A DNA stretch of 64,000 nt from Eumeta japonica. Lineage: Eukaryota > Arthropoda > Insecta > Lepidoptera > Psychidae. Below, piece after piece: positions 10,501-25,500 of this stretch (its first letter is position 1; each line of letters begins with the position of its first letter). The position numbers and the translations under genes are program-made. The notes under the pieces were generated by a model. It did no database searches. It was not told where the DNA came from and saw only the letters and a list, made by a program, of their open reading frames with translations. The stretch spans positions 124,001 to 188,000 of the forward strand of contig BGZK01000134.1 in the NCBI GenBank assembly GCA_005406025.1. The letters are read 5' to 3'.

Positions 10501-13500
10501 TGATTGTCTGTAAGGTCGGTTTACGAACGATAGTTTTATGTGATAATGTCATAAGAAAACATTTATGAAAAATCGCATTATTTTATGAATGGAATTGAAT
10601 TATTATCATTGAATTACCATTATTTTGTATAATACAAAGGACTTAACTGAAAATGACGATGTTTTTTGAAAGATTAACATTTATTGGCACTCGTTAATTC
10701 AAATATTTTTCTACTTAAATTATACAGTAAAGAGATAGATGCGTCACAAGCCGAACGCTTAGGCCGATCGAGCCTCTCTATTGTTCCGCGCTCTCGCTCG
10801 CACGCTCGGCTCAGGCGGAACGCGACAATGAGTCATGCTTTTTCGTGTGAGTAGCCGACGTTCATCGATTTATAAGACGTTATCGCGTCAAAAAAAAGTT
10901 CAAGGAAATGAAAAAAAAAACGTGAATTTATTCATCCCCAATATCGAAAAGACCTTAAGACAACAAAAGTGTTCACGTAGTTAAGTTTTTGGAATTGAAA
11001 ACAGTGAATAGTGTAGGCAATGACGCCAAGGATTAATTTTTTCCCGTATCTTGTATACTGATATTGATATAATAAAAAAAAGCAAAAAAAAAAACTGCCA
11101 AAAAAGATTCAGTTTTTTTAAAAAACATAACGAGATAAACAGACAGATAAGACTTTGAGACTAATTAGAGTTAAGATACTCAACTAATTCGATAACTCGA
11201 AAATACGCTACCGCGAGTACGAGATCACATCTCTGAAGTTGATGTAACGTAATGTTGAAACGACGACATGAAATCGCTTCGATCTCTATTAATGTCCTAA
11301 ATTGCCGAGCACGTCGAGCAGAAATAACATAATAAATAAATAATGAACCTTAAATAGAATCCGGCCGGGTCACGCGTCATGGCAAATTTGAAGGCTTTCC
11401 GGCTTACTTAATTTTCTTAATCGATACGTATCCCCTCCAGCGATGCGGATTGCGGCTTCGTGCCTTCGCAGACTCGTGGAGAAGCTGATTCTGTTCGGAG
11501 GGAAGGTAACGTTTGTGTGAAAGCTCTCTGCCGTGAAATCGGATTAAAAAACGGCATCCGATAGGATAAAGCTTTCGACGTAATCGTCTTTAGCTGATCA
11601 AAACAAAGTGACCATTGTTTTGTGTTGTACCATTTACATATACGTTACTAACTTTCGTCCGAGGCTTAGCGCGTCTGGGCACAGAATTGATACCTTCATT
11701 TCTTATGTCTAGCAGTCTCTCTGTCCATCACGGTACCGTTTTCGGTCGTGTTCTCTATTTAAATCGGCATTCTAAATTCTTATTCCGATTTTGTTCCCGA
11801 TTCCGATCCCGGGTCCATTCTGGATTTGTTATGTCGAATATCTGATTCGTTTATTTATTTATTATAATAACAATATAAAAATAATGTGACTTCAAAATGA
11901 AGGAACTCTCGTATAATTTCAAACTCTCCCCCCATTTTAGCATTTTAAAGGTTCAGTTTCTGAAAACCGTGAAATAAGCGTTTCTTTATTTCTAACAAAG
12001 ATTTGAAATACCAGTTTTTATGATCCTAACTTAAAAACTAACGCTAGTCTTATACAAACTCACAACTATCATTTTATCCATTTAGGGTTGAATTTTTGAA
12101 AATTATGAAGCACTTAAAGCTCGAATAACTTTTTTCGTGATTGCAATTCCAAAATAACGATACTTGGAAGTATCGTTATTTTGGAATTATTGTATTGTAT
12201 TGATACTATAACAATAAAAGTCCATTGAATATTTCACCCTCTTTATCACCTTCTCAAGGATGAGATTTCTGAAATGTCTTTTTTAGTTTTCGCTTACAAT
12301 ATGAAAGTAAAACTTGTGAAAAATTTCTAGCTTTTAGATCCTAGTTAGTCAGTCAGTAAATCAGTTTCTACGGTAACAGCTTCAATGAAGTTGTTGATCT
12401 AGTGGCTACGTTTACGACGTTGTGATTAATTGAAAATTGACGTATATGAAGAGTTTATTTCGTTACATGATTTGTGAGTTTTATACTAACACATGTTGTG
12501 AAACGATTTAAAACGGTTATTTGTGGTAGTCGCATAATCGATATTTGTGTATATATTTTCAAAAAAAAAGTATGTATGTATTATATCAACTACCTGGTAC
12601 TCATAATACAAGTCCCGTTGCTTAATTTGGCACCAGATGGTGTTGTGTTTATGACTGTTTATCTTAAAAAAAAATGTATTTAGTATTGTGCTTAGTCGAG
12701 TATCTTTTAGGATTACAGTGCAAAATTTTTTCAATGAGAGGAATTAGCGATGATTTGTTCAGCACTTTTCTTTCACATTTCAATGTAAAAGAAACGGCCT
12801 CGAATTTCACATAATATAATTAACGTCGCACACATGATTCTGTAATTGTTTTTATTTATTTTTTGTTATTAACGAGTTATATCTCATTTTAATCGCTCAG
12901 TATGCTACTTTGTACGCTCACACAGATAAGAGATGATAACCTATTTTTTTAGTATATACTTCCTCGTTTTAAGTGAGACATCCAGATAAGGGATCGTTAA
13001 TTCACCACTATAAAATGTTACAATGCAAACTCCTTGAGTGTCTGTCTGTATATATTATTTTATTTGGGTTTTCAACAATGGGTACTATGTATTAAAACGA
13101 AGATTGAAATGCATAATTTGTAAAAGTTTTCGTACGTTTCGTAATTTTTATTGCATATGTATCAGTTATGTTAAATACGTACGTGTCAAATACGTTAGTA
13201 TTAAAAAAAAGTTAATACTTGGTTGGGTAAAAAAGTCAATAGTTGGATGGGTAATTTGTGTGTGAATGAGAGTAAGTTAGGTTAAAATACTTAACTATAC
13301 CGAAACCTAAAAAATCTAGTTTTGATAGAACGTCAACCTTAACGTAATACATTTAGTTATTAAAGTTAATCGACATAAATCGTTGAGCTCTAAGAATACA
13401 CAAAGTGCCGAAAGCATAAGGTGAAAAGTTGTAAGAGGTATTATATTTCTATTTATTTTCATCTTCTATTTTTATTGACGTTTCAAGTTTCCTACTATAT

Positions 13501-16500
13501 TAATGACGGACACAAAAAATCAAGAGCTTGACATGACTTAAACACAATAACCACGTAAAAAAATACATATTCTCCTAAAATAGCGTGATGCGTCCGTTTT
13601 TCGGGCAATTAGCCACCCATTGATGGTGTTGAACAATGAGAAATTTATTATACAGAGTGCTCTGCATGCCCTCGATTCGCGTTCGTTAGTGCTAACAAAC
13701 TTTACGACTTTATTATGGACGAGAAAACACTTGGTAAATATACACAATCATAATTTATTATTTTTAGGTTTATTTTTTAGAAACATGTAGACGTTTCTAC
13801 AATGTCTGATACAAACGATACAATGTTAGTAATTTTCCATATGTTTAACAAAAGTTTATCGCTTTTGATTCGTCTTTACGCATATCGTCAAAAAAACGTC
13901 ACAATTATTTAATTCGTTTGAGTGACGTCGCCACCGAAACAATTTCTATTAACATTTCGCAACTTACTACCCGCCAGCGACATGGAGGAGTAATAAATAA
14001 ATAAACTGTCAAACTGGGAGTACAACCCAAAACTTTTTGCATTTAATAAAAAGTACACCTTACCCACCACATGAGGGACATATTTTATTTATTCGTTTGC
14101 TTGATGATTTCGCAAAACTCACGACACGGAAAAAAATTTGAGTTTTATTTGGATTATACGTTTGCGATCCATATTGATACTTAGACTGCGTTTTATTATT
14201 GTTTACCTGCATGTGCAATGCATGCATAATGCATTTTCGCATTGACTAATTTTCAGAAATAATAGACACCGACGTGGTCACGACCAGGTGACCAGGATCA
14301 ATACGAAGCAATCCTTCGCTATCGTGTCGGTACGTCTTGGAGTGTCGTTCAAAATTAAAAACAAGTCCAGTATGGCAGAACCTTAAAACTCACACAGCCC
14401 GATGCAGTCCATCGCCTTATTCAGACGCTGCTCGTGCGCCGCCCGGCCGGCGTACAAAACGCAACGAAGCGAAAACAAGCAAAGTAACTATGAGCGGATG
14501 ACTTTGAATACAGTACAGTGAGGGCGGCAGGTGATTGTGTTTGAGATGCATAAAATGCGTGTACGGCAGGTTATTGTGTTTGAGATGCATAAAATGCGTG
14601 TACGGCAGGTGATTGTGTTTGAGATGCATAAAATGCGCGTACGGCAGGTTATTGTGTTTGAGATGCATAAAATGCGTGTACGGCAGGTGATTGTGTTTGA
14701 GATGCATAAAACGCGCGCACGGCGGTTATTGTGTTTGAGATGCATAAAACGTGTACGGCAGGTGATTGTGTTTGAGATGCATAAAATGCGCGCAGGTTAT
14801 TGTGTTTGAGATGCATAAAATGCGTGTACGGCAGGTGATTGTGTTTGAGATGCATAAAATGCGCGTACGGCAGGTTATTGTGTTTGAGATGCATAAAATG
14901 CGTGTACGGCAGGTGATTGTGTTTGAGATGCATAAAATGCGCGTACGGCAGGTTATTGTGTTTGAGATGCATAAAATGCGTGTACGGCAGGTGATTGTGT
15001 TTGAGATGCATAAAATGCGCGTACGGCAGGTTATTGTGTTTGAGATGCATAAAATGCGTGTACGGCAGGTGATTGTGTTTGAGATGCATAAAATGCGCGT
15101 ACGGCAGGTGATTGTGTTTGAGATGCACAAAATGCGCGTACGGCAGGTTATGTGTTTGAGATGCATAAAATGCGCGTACGGCAGGTTATCAGGTTTGAGA
15201 TGCATAAAATGCGGCACGGCAGGTGATTGTGTTTGAGATGCATAAATGCGTGTACGGCAGGTGATCAGTGTTTGAGATGCATAAAATGCGCGTACGGCAG
15301 GTTATTGTGTTTGAGATGCATAAAATGCGCGTACGGCAGGTGATTGTGTTTGAGATGCATAAAATGCGTGTACGGCAGGTGATTGTGTTTGAGATGCATA
15401 AAATGCGCGTACGGCAGGTTATTGTGTTTGAGATGCATAAAATGCGCGTACGGCAGGTTATTGTGTTTGAGATGCATAAAATGCGTGTACGGCAGGTGAT
15501 TGTGTTTGAGATGCATAAAATGCGCGTACGGCAGGTTATTGTGTTTGAGATGCATAAAATGCGTGTACGGCAGGTGATCAGGTTTGAGATGCATAAAATG
15601 CGCGTACGGCAGGTTATTGTGTTTGAGATGCATAAAATGCGGTACGGCAGGTGATTGTGTTTGAGATGCATAAAACGCGCGTACGGCAGGTTATGTGTTT
15701 GAGATGCATAAAATGCGTGTACGGCAGGTGATGTGTTTGAGATGCATAAAATGCGCGTACGGCAGGTTATCAGGTTTGAGATGCATAAAATGCGCGTACG
15801 GCAGGTTATCAGTGTTTGAGATGCATAAACGCGCGTACGGCAGGTTATTGTCGAGATGCATAAAATGCGCGTACGGCAGGTTATTGTGTTTGAGATGCAT
15901 AAAATGCGTGTACGGCAGGTGATTGTGTTTGAGATGCATAAAATGCGTGCACGGCAGGTGATCAGTGTTTGAGATGCATAAAATGCGCGTACGGCAGGTT
16001 ATTGTGTTTGAGATGCATAAAATGCGCGTACGGCAGGTGATTGTGTTTGAGATGCATAAAATGCGTGTACGGCAGGTGATTGTGTTTGAGATGCATAAAA
16101 TGCGCGTACGGCAGGTTATTGTGTTTGAGATGCATAAAATGCGCGTACGGCAGGTTATTGTGTTTGAGATGCATAAAATGCGCGTACGGCAGGTTATTGT
16201 GTTTGAGATGCATAAAATGCGTGTACGGCAGGTGATTGTGTTTGAGATGCATAAAATGCGTGTACGGCAGGTGATTGTGTTTGAGATGCATAAAATGCGC
16301 GTACGGCAGGTTATTGTGTAAATGTTTCTGTTTTCACGAATCCTCATAAAACAGGCGTATCGACTTGAAGGCAATTTAGGAATGGACAGTTCTTATCTGT
16401 TATTATTACAAACTCACGCCTATTTCCCCGAAGAGTGGTCAGAGACTACAGATTTACGCATGGTAATGATCTTTGCACATCTCTTTTGCTTCATTGACAT

Positions 16501-19500
16501 TCATCAATTTTAATGCAGGCTCGCCGTTTTCGGGTGCTTAAAATTTGCACCTATAGTTACTATACCAGCACTTAGTCTGCAATTTTGTTTATTGGAAATA
16601 TTCAAAGACAAGACATTATTATGAGTGAAAAGGTTGTGTTATAATGATTTATAGAAATGCGTGGAAAATAGGAACATGCACAATGTACGTGCACATTTTC
16701 TCACAATCTCGAGGGATATTTGTCGTATGAGAAAGCTTTGTCGAGGAGTTATTGTGTCTACTTATATTTTTCTCTGTGAAAACATCACGATCTATAAGCT
16801 ATAACATTATTAAAAATGTTTCAAAATGGCATTATACAATTACTATCAAATAGGTATTCGAGTTTGAGGTAAATCATAATTTTAACTTGTGTAATAGGAA
16901 TCGGCCGATTCATATTTGGCCAGAAAAGAATGATGATATTAAGTGTTATTATTAAATACGGGTGATGATCTAAAAAAAGCACAATTCGCATTTTGTATTT
17001 ACGTGTGGATTCGCAAAATGGTTTAAAATTACGACAAAGTTTGCTTATAATTTTAACTGCTCCCACTGGTAGAGATTTGAACAAATTTAATTCTCAAGTT
17101 TACAATTATAATTTCTAATTTACGTTGCGACAGTTTCTAATAAAACACAATACATAGACATGGCATATCAATGGAGTGACGTCAGTAAACACAGATGATT
17201 AATGTATCAAAAGTACTAAGATTTGTATTTATTAAATCAAAAATGAAATTTGAGACACCTGAAAATTATCTCAGAAAATCAGTTTTTTATTAATTTTTTT
17301 TTGCATAAATTTTTATTTCGCATTGATATTTCTATGCAACGCAGTGATTTTGCAAAGTCTTAACAATTTTTTTTTTGTGTTAGTAATTGACATAAGAACG
17401 TCGGAAAATATATCGGGCATTGGACATGTATAGTACAACGCACGATACTCTGCCGCTCCGAATTGCTTACGAATGATTCAATGCGCAGGTAGACAGAAAA
17501 CTGCCCGACTCTTCATTCTTATTTTACACATTTATTTTACGCCTTCTTGGCTAACTTCACAGCAGCAGAGTTTCGTGCGTTGTACTTGTACTCCGATGGC
17601 TCCGAAAAGCCATTCGCAGAGGAGAATGAATGAGCTACCGGTATATGATATAAGACAGGAAACACAGTTAAAAGTGTAAAAAAAAATCTTATTATTCGAG
17701 GAGCGCGTTTATGCCCAACTACCCATCATCATCTATCAGAAATTCAAGAAAATATTGTAGTAGAAATTTTGATCGTCAACGAAAACATGAGCACAAATAT
17801 ATATTTGGATAATAGCTAGATGACACATCAAAACGCAAGTTCGGGTGTGTAAATCGGCCCATATAGATACGGTATAGATTATTTTAGATTATTATAGATT
17901 GACAATCGAAAATTGTAAATATCAAGTACTTTTTTTTAAAACATTTTATTCAATATAATTTTCCTTGAATTTATTCGGAAAGATCTATTAGTGTGATTTT
18001 CCAGAGTTTCATAATACGTGCTTCAAAAGTTAGAAGCGAAGGCAAAAAGGTAATGATTTATATAGCTAATGAGCCAAGAATTATTCACCTCAGAGGAAAA
18101 CTCACTTAAGAGCCTTTATCACATTATCAAATACTTATAAAAGGACACTCCACATAATGGAGTTCGCAAGAAATAATTTTTTCAACTCTCGACTTTATAT
18201 AATATAAGGAAAGCTACTATTTAAATCTGTATTTTATAAGTTTATTCCATGAATGAATGCTGGTTTGCTAATGTAAGCCTGTTATTTAAACAGATCTGTA
18301 TATTTTTTTTCACAATCGATGAAAAATTGTACAGTAATAATAAAGTTATGACATACGGACGAACGGATAGATGTGGACAACGGAACATACAGACGGATGA
18401 ACAGGACGAAAATGTAAGGGTTCCTTTTTGAATTCAGCTACGGAACCCTAAGAATTATACGTAAATAATTTTAAGCAGCCATTTGCTTCGTGCAGGTGGT
18501 ATGAGTCATCAAACATTTATCAAAGATTTAAATTATGGCAGGCTAGATAATTTATTAAAATAAAATTAGTCATCAAGTTACTATTAATCTTTTGTAACTA
18601 TTTCAAAGATAAGCTGATTAAATGTTTATATAATTGTTATTGTGTTGTGTTGATGTATGGGAATTCCCAACATTTTATATAGGCGATTCTAAACTACGAT
18701 TACAATAAAGTGGGGTAGTCAGCTATTTATAATATGAACATGCGAAATAAATTGAATTTCCCAAGTCTAAAATTTAATAGAATTATTATATGATTTATTT
18801 ATAAAACATATATTTGATAGCAACAGGACTTACGTTCTATTAATTTTGATAGTCTATAATAAATGGTCGATATTTATTAAATTTGCGTATAATGGATTGC
18901 TTAAACTTTATATAAATTATGATACCATTAACATACTCTTAACAAACTACAACTCCTAAACATTATCAAACAGTTTATCGCGGTTTCCTTTGATAATGAA
19001 AGTGTATATAAAGTTCTGGGTAAGAATAAGAGAGTAAGAGGAATGCTCTAATAAACAATAATAAAAATTCGGTCTTAGACAAAGTTTTTCGTATTTCATA
19101 ATTTAAAAATTGGAATAAAATCTCTTTGGTTGAGCTGTTTGTATCTGGGTAGTTTTGACACAATTAAATAGATGACCTTTTAAAAAATTAAAATAGAAAT
19201 AAAAAACCGGCTAAGGGCATGTCGCACCATGCTCACTGTAAGGTTCCGAAATTGTTACTACAAAGAAATGCATTACAGACGAAACAAACTATGTTGTTAC
19301 ACATTTTTCCATGTTTCCCGCAAATAATAGTTCTGATCATTTGAGCCGACTATAAATAGAGAAACAAGTAGGAATGTCAATTACTCTTAAACCAGTGTAA
19401 ATTAAAGTGCACCAGCAAAAGAGCGTGTGTTCCTAGCACTTACGTTCTTTTGTCGAGAAATGCAGTTTTTCGGCAACAACTCAAAAACGGTAAGTCCGAT

Positions 19501-22500
19501 TATGCTTAAGCGTTACCTTTATAATTTTTTTCCTAGTTTTTGGATATATGGTTTAAAAAATAAAAGGGAGGACACAATTTCTGCTATTTTTGAAGCGATT
19601 ATTCCTAAAATCATTCAATTAGTCAAAAAATATTTATTTTTTATATTCAACTATTAAACTAACTAGCGGCTTATACAAGACACCTACACTCTAAATTTCA
19701 TCAATATAAATCTAGTAGTTTTTGAGTGAAATGCCCGTGATGTACAAACGGGCGGACAGATGGACAGACATGATGGAACAACAAGGGTTCCGTTTGTGCC
19801 ATTTTAACTCGGAACCCTAATTAAAAACCGTGGCACATCATTTTTCTATTGCTTTTCTGTCCCCCAAAATGAGTGAATCAAACGTAAAAACTTGATATAT
19901 TTTGAAATTTTATTACAAAAAAAGAAAAAAATGTGATATAAGGCGCGAATAAATTTTTGATGTTTATGTACCTAATGCAGTATCGTTAAGAGTAGCAAAA
20001 AACTGGTCCAAGTGTTTTTAGTCAGGTAGTTTTGATGTCATAAAAAAACCTCGTTCTAGTCGACTTGTTACAAATAAAGTAGATGTCAATTTAGAAAAAT
20101 GAGAGCAATATCAGCTTATTAGTTCTATAGATATAGCTAAAGAGTTAGGGATTGATCAAAAAAGAGTTTTGACCCATTTAAAAAAGCTGGATATACAAAA
20201 AGCTCCATACTTGTGTCCCACACGAGCTCACTAAAAGAAATCTAATGAATCCTGTACTTATTTGCGATTCTCTATTGAAACCGAACAGATTTTGAAAAAA
20301 ATCATGACTGATAAAGAAAATAGATTACCCAACAAGAAGCGCGAAAAGGTTATGGTTAAAACGAAAGCAAACTCCACGGACTATGGTGAAACTCGAATTA
20401 ACTTACAATAAGATAATACTAAGTGTATGGTGGGATTGGAAAGGCATTATTCATTATGAGCTTCTACCGCCGGGCAAAGCCATCTAGTTCGGATTTCTTC
20501 GGTCAACAGCTGATGAGACTCAAGCAAGAAGTAAAAAAAAACGGCCGAAATCGATCAACAGAAAGGGTGTCGTTTTTAACAATGATAACACCAGACCACC
20601 CACATTTTTAGCCACTCAGCAAATATTGAGAGAGTTTGGTTCAGAAATGTTAATGCATTTACCATATAGCCCTGACCTTGCACCCCCAGATTTTTACCTG
20701 TTTCGGTCGCTTCCGAATTCTTTAGGTAGTGTTAGATTAATATCAAGAGAGAACTGTCAAAAGTACTTGTTTTTTGATCAGAAGTTACAAAATATCTACA
20801 GCAATGGGACTACGTCACTATAGTGACATAAGTGTCCTTACGAAATGGAAACAAGTTGTTGAATAAAATGGCTTAAGTATATATTATAATTAGATCTAAA
20901 TAAAATATAAAGGAAAATTATCTTGAATTGGTGTATATATAAAATACAAATTTAAAATATTTGTAGTTGTATTTTTCAGTTTAAATACACTCTATTTTAA
21001 TACTTCATACACAATAGAATGATACAAAAGGAATTCAAAATAGTCTCAATAATAATCTTGATAAGAAATTAATATTAGTACAAAGATAGTTAAAATAATT
21101 ATAAAGTTGTTGTTTAGTTAGGTGTCGTCATGTTAATGTATGCATTATTTAATTTTTTTTGAGTGTTACGACTTAAATTTAAAAAGTCAACAAGAAACTA
21201 AAATTAATAATGACTAGCCATCATAATAATTTTATTTCTTGTGGCTCTGTTTATCCTTTAGTTTTAAAACGCGACGAACAAAATATCTCTCTATCCTCTC
21301 ATCGTCTTCCAAATAAAACTCGAGATGGCAGAATTACGCTATGGACAGAACATAAGTAAACACTACAGCCGTAAATCACGTGCGTCGACTGCTACCTCCA
21401 TGGAAGCTTTATTTTCCCCGACTACTAGAAATTCGCGTCGTTTGTTGTTTTAGCAGCTTTTCATGAAATCAACGAAAACACTGGGTAAAATACTTAGCTA
21501 TGGGATTTGTAAGAGCAAAAGAGATATAATATGCCCATATATATATCTATCATATCAATAATATTGTAATACCGAAGTCGTCTACGTCAAAGGCCGAGCG
21601 GGCAAGATTTTTATGATTATAATAAACTAGCTTTTGTCTGCGGCTCTGCTCGCGTGGACATTATAAGTGATTCCTCATTTATTCAATCCCGATTCTGTAT
21701 TCGATTTTCGTTCCGATTTTGCACTTAGTTCCGATTCCATAGTGTTCTCTATTCCAATCTTAGTTTGTCTCTTTTCCAATTTCGCTAAGAGTCTCAATTT
21801 CGATATCGGTCCCGGTTTCTTATAAATTATTGTACCGCAACGAATTATTCGACAGTACACAAAATCATGTGTAAAATCAAGTAAATCTGTGTGCCAAGTT
21901 TCATCTAAATCTATTCAGCCGTTTATAGTTTGCAGTTTAAGTAACCAAAGTTCGTCACAAAATATCACATTTGTAATATTATAATAAAAAAATATAGTAT
22001 CGACAAAAGATGCTGTGTAAAAATCCTATCCATTCATTTTAATCAGCTATGATTTTTTGATTATACTATGATTTTATTACATAACTTTCTTACTATTAAA
22101 CTATTTTCAATAATCATAGTTACAATCGAATTCTCGACACTCTTTTACTTTCGCTTTCGCTCTACTTCACCCTCTCACACCAAATCTTCCTTTTTCTCTC
22201 ACCCTCCCTCCCAATCCTCATCGGCCACTGATAGCGATCCTTCTCTAAGCCAAGCAAACAATAAATATGGCCGACAAAATAAAATAAAAGTAATGATTTT
22301 TTATTGTTTAAGTTATAAAGAGATTGAACATTTGTTTATTTTATTTACAAATAAAATAGACAATTTGTTTATTTTATTGTATGTTTAGTTGTAAATAACT
22401 GCATAAATTTTGAAAAAAAAATACCAATGAACAAACAGATCCACAACAAAAGGTAGCCAATGCCCGTTACTTGATATCCAACTATCTATGTGCTAAATTT

Positions 22501-25500
22501 CATCAAAATTGGTATAGAAGTTTAGGCGTGAAAACGTAACAGGTATGCGGACAGACAGACAGTGACACTTTCGCATTTATAAGTATGAATTTCATAAAAC
22601 TAGTTTAGAGGGTATTAAAAGCGTTGGTAGAACATATTTCAATGATTTCTAGAATTTTTGTCTGTCCGCGAACTTCGCAAAAACCACTGGATAGAATCAG
22701 ATTAAATTTGTTATGGTAATATTTTATACACCGAGAAATAATTTTTATAGTTTTTACTTTGTTTTTCTGCTATTTTTCCAATATTATTTTTATTTCGAAG
22801 AGGACCGGAATTGAAATATAGATTAGAATCGGAATCTAAAACATTGAAATCGAAAGTAGAAAATAGATTGGGATCATGGTCGACCGCGTGATCGGTCAAT
22901 ATTAGAGACGAGATACCTTCGATGTCCACACGGGTGGAACCGCTCGCAAACATTTGTATACGATATATACAAAAGGGGTTTCAGGACGAATAGAAAGAAT
23001 TCTAAGGGGGGCACCGCTAATTAATAATGTAATCATGCAATTTTTGATATGCTTCCTTCTGAACGTATAATACAATGTGTATTTATTACATAGATAATAA
23101 AACATATACAAAAATATCATCGAGAAAATATGTGAAACTATCCCGAATTTTATTTTATGTAAGCTTGGGCCACAGATTTTTAGGTTTCCGCTAAGTTTCA
23201 TCATCACAGATCCACAACGAAGAGTTGGAGCTGCAAATGTTTGACTCTAAAATACATTATTTTATCAGTAGAGGTACTTACAATATGTATGTAGGTAGGA
23301 GGGAGAAATAACTTTGGTAGATCTCTGTTTGTGGTAACTACTGGACAAGGAATCCAAATTCCAAAACATGGTGAAATACGCATGTTTTTGTTTTATCGAG
23401 CGCTACTTGCTTTAATTATTGTTCACCGCAACATATTTCAGAGTTACGGAGATGGAAGTGGAACGTGTTTTAGTTACTGCCACTTTCCACAAATGCACTT
23501 CCCTACGAAGTGAAAGGGTGAGATACGGAATTTTATTGCGCATCAGAATAAAGCGATGGCACGCTCTGTACGCACGTGAGAACAGTGAATAGCATTGAGG
23601 TTGTGTGAGGATTTGGCTGGAATCTGATCGAGTTGAAATTAAATTGTATAGGAATCCATACGAAATCTTGACCTATTAGATGCGAGTGAAACTTTGAGGT
23701 AAAAACTATTATAACAATGTCAGTTGTGGCAATGTTACTCACGGAATAAGAACAACTTTTGATTTTAGAGTAATACTTGTACGTAGCAAGCGTTGTATTT
23801 CAAGAAATTAGACTATTCTAAGAAAACGCTATTGATCATAGTACCTATGGTAGCTCAGCGATGGTCTTGATTATCGCATGGAAAATTTGCCGTCACACAA
23901 GTTTTTGAACTATTTTTTTCTGCACAGTTAAGGCGAGTGACATTTACATTTCAATTTACACAAACATTAAAAATTTACTGAGCTATATTCATAGTTAACG
24001 GCTTGTAACTCGTTTGTCAAGCGGGTGTTCATCATAATCACTAGGCTATCACTCCTGCCGCGTGTCAGTCTAGATAGGAATAATCAATGTTATTGTGTAT
24101 ACATTGCGCTGGCTGTATGTTTGTTTTAGAATTACCCATGTGGGGTCGCAGCATGCGGTATACGGCACCGTAGAAGTGCAGTCCCGGTAGAAAAGTCATA
24201 GCGACCATCAGCTCGAACAGCCACAGCCTCGCGGCGCGCTTCACGTCGCCGAAGCCGGCCAGGACGGTGCCCACGCCTGCGTCGATCCTGAAAATTACGT
24301 TACAACCGTACACTCCAACAAAGTGACGGCAGGCGTCAAAAACAGGAATAAAGTAAATTAGTCACCCCAAAAGAAAAAAATGTTTGAATATTGAATTTTG
24401 TTAGCTATATATGGACAATTGGTGGAATTGAAACTTGTGTTGGGATTTGTACTTCTAAGATATTGATGATCGTAAAGTAATATATACATTTAAAAAAAAT
24501 ATTCGGCATGAAAATAGTCAAAAGTATGCTAGATTCGTATATTTTGATGTTTCTATTGAGTTATCGACGTTGATACGTGTGTAATGGTTTATAATAAAAA
24601 TTACAATAATAATGAATTTTCTACTCGATTTTCTTATAAGCAAAATAAAGTTGCTTCCACATTCACATGGCCGTTTGAATTTCCGACTATTACCGGGGGC
24701 GTCGATCATAATTTTATTACAATATAAGTGAAGGTTTCAACCCAAAAAAAAAATGACACTAGTTTTCATACGTAGTTTACATAAGCATAGCAAGTTCGAA
24801 CCTCTCAATAAGCACCAATATTCTAAAGTTTTTGCCCGAATATCCAACGACGTTTTCACATGTCTTTATTAATAAAAATTTTGGTTTGCAGCTCGTCTTC
24901 CATCACGAGTCATCTTCGTAGTTATATACGTTCTAATATATAGCATTATGTTTTACTTGATGGAAATCCATAATAGGACATTTGTATGCACTAATGTGCA
25001 GAATACAACTTGCCGCTGACCATCAAATCGGCTCTTCCATTAGAAATCATTCACTTGAATTTCAGGATTAGATAGTGCAGTTACACATATAGCTTTTGTT
25101 GGCTCCTTGCCACAAGTGGAATTTACGATTATATGATACATCTTTTACCCGCGACTTTGCATGTGTAGATTTCACGATTGTATGTTATAGTTTCCGACCG
25201 CTACTTCGTTCATGTGATTGTATGTTATTCTCGACCTCATCCACATGGACCCCACTATTCACAATATTTCGAGCCTCCTACACCGTAATGTGACGAAACA
25301 TTTTTCAAATTTGGTTTAAATCAGTTCGTTCTTTATGTATGCCGCTTGAATAAACAAACAAATAAACTATAATGTCAAAAATTTGTTTTGACCTAGAATA
25401 TATTTTATTAGTTCAATGTATTCATGTTTTCTAAAATATCTTCAACGTATACTTTTATACATTTATAGATACACTTACAAATTTATAATAGCGTTGAGAT

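Noticed and set aside
14525..16318. CRISPR array
   Set aside because: Whole units are repeated without unique spacers, and the genome is an insect one.
14531..16374. Repeat-rich proteins of 90-227 codons on both strands
   Set aside because: They come from a 39-bp tandem repeat whose length is a multiple of three. Frames are open on both strands, and there is no start, splice or homology support.
23840..23900. tRNA-like A box (GGTAGCTCAGCGATGG)
   Set aside because: No B box, no cloverleaf and no acceptor stem pairing was found.
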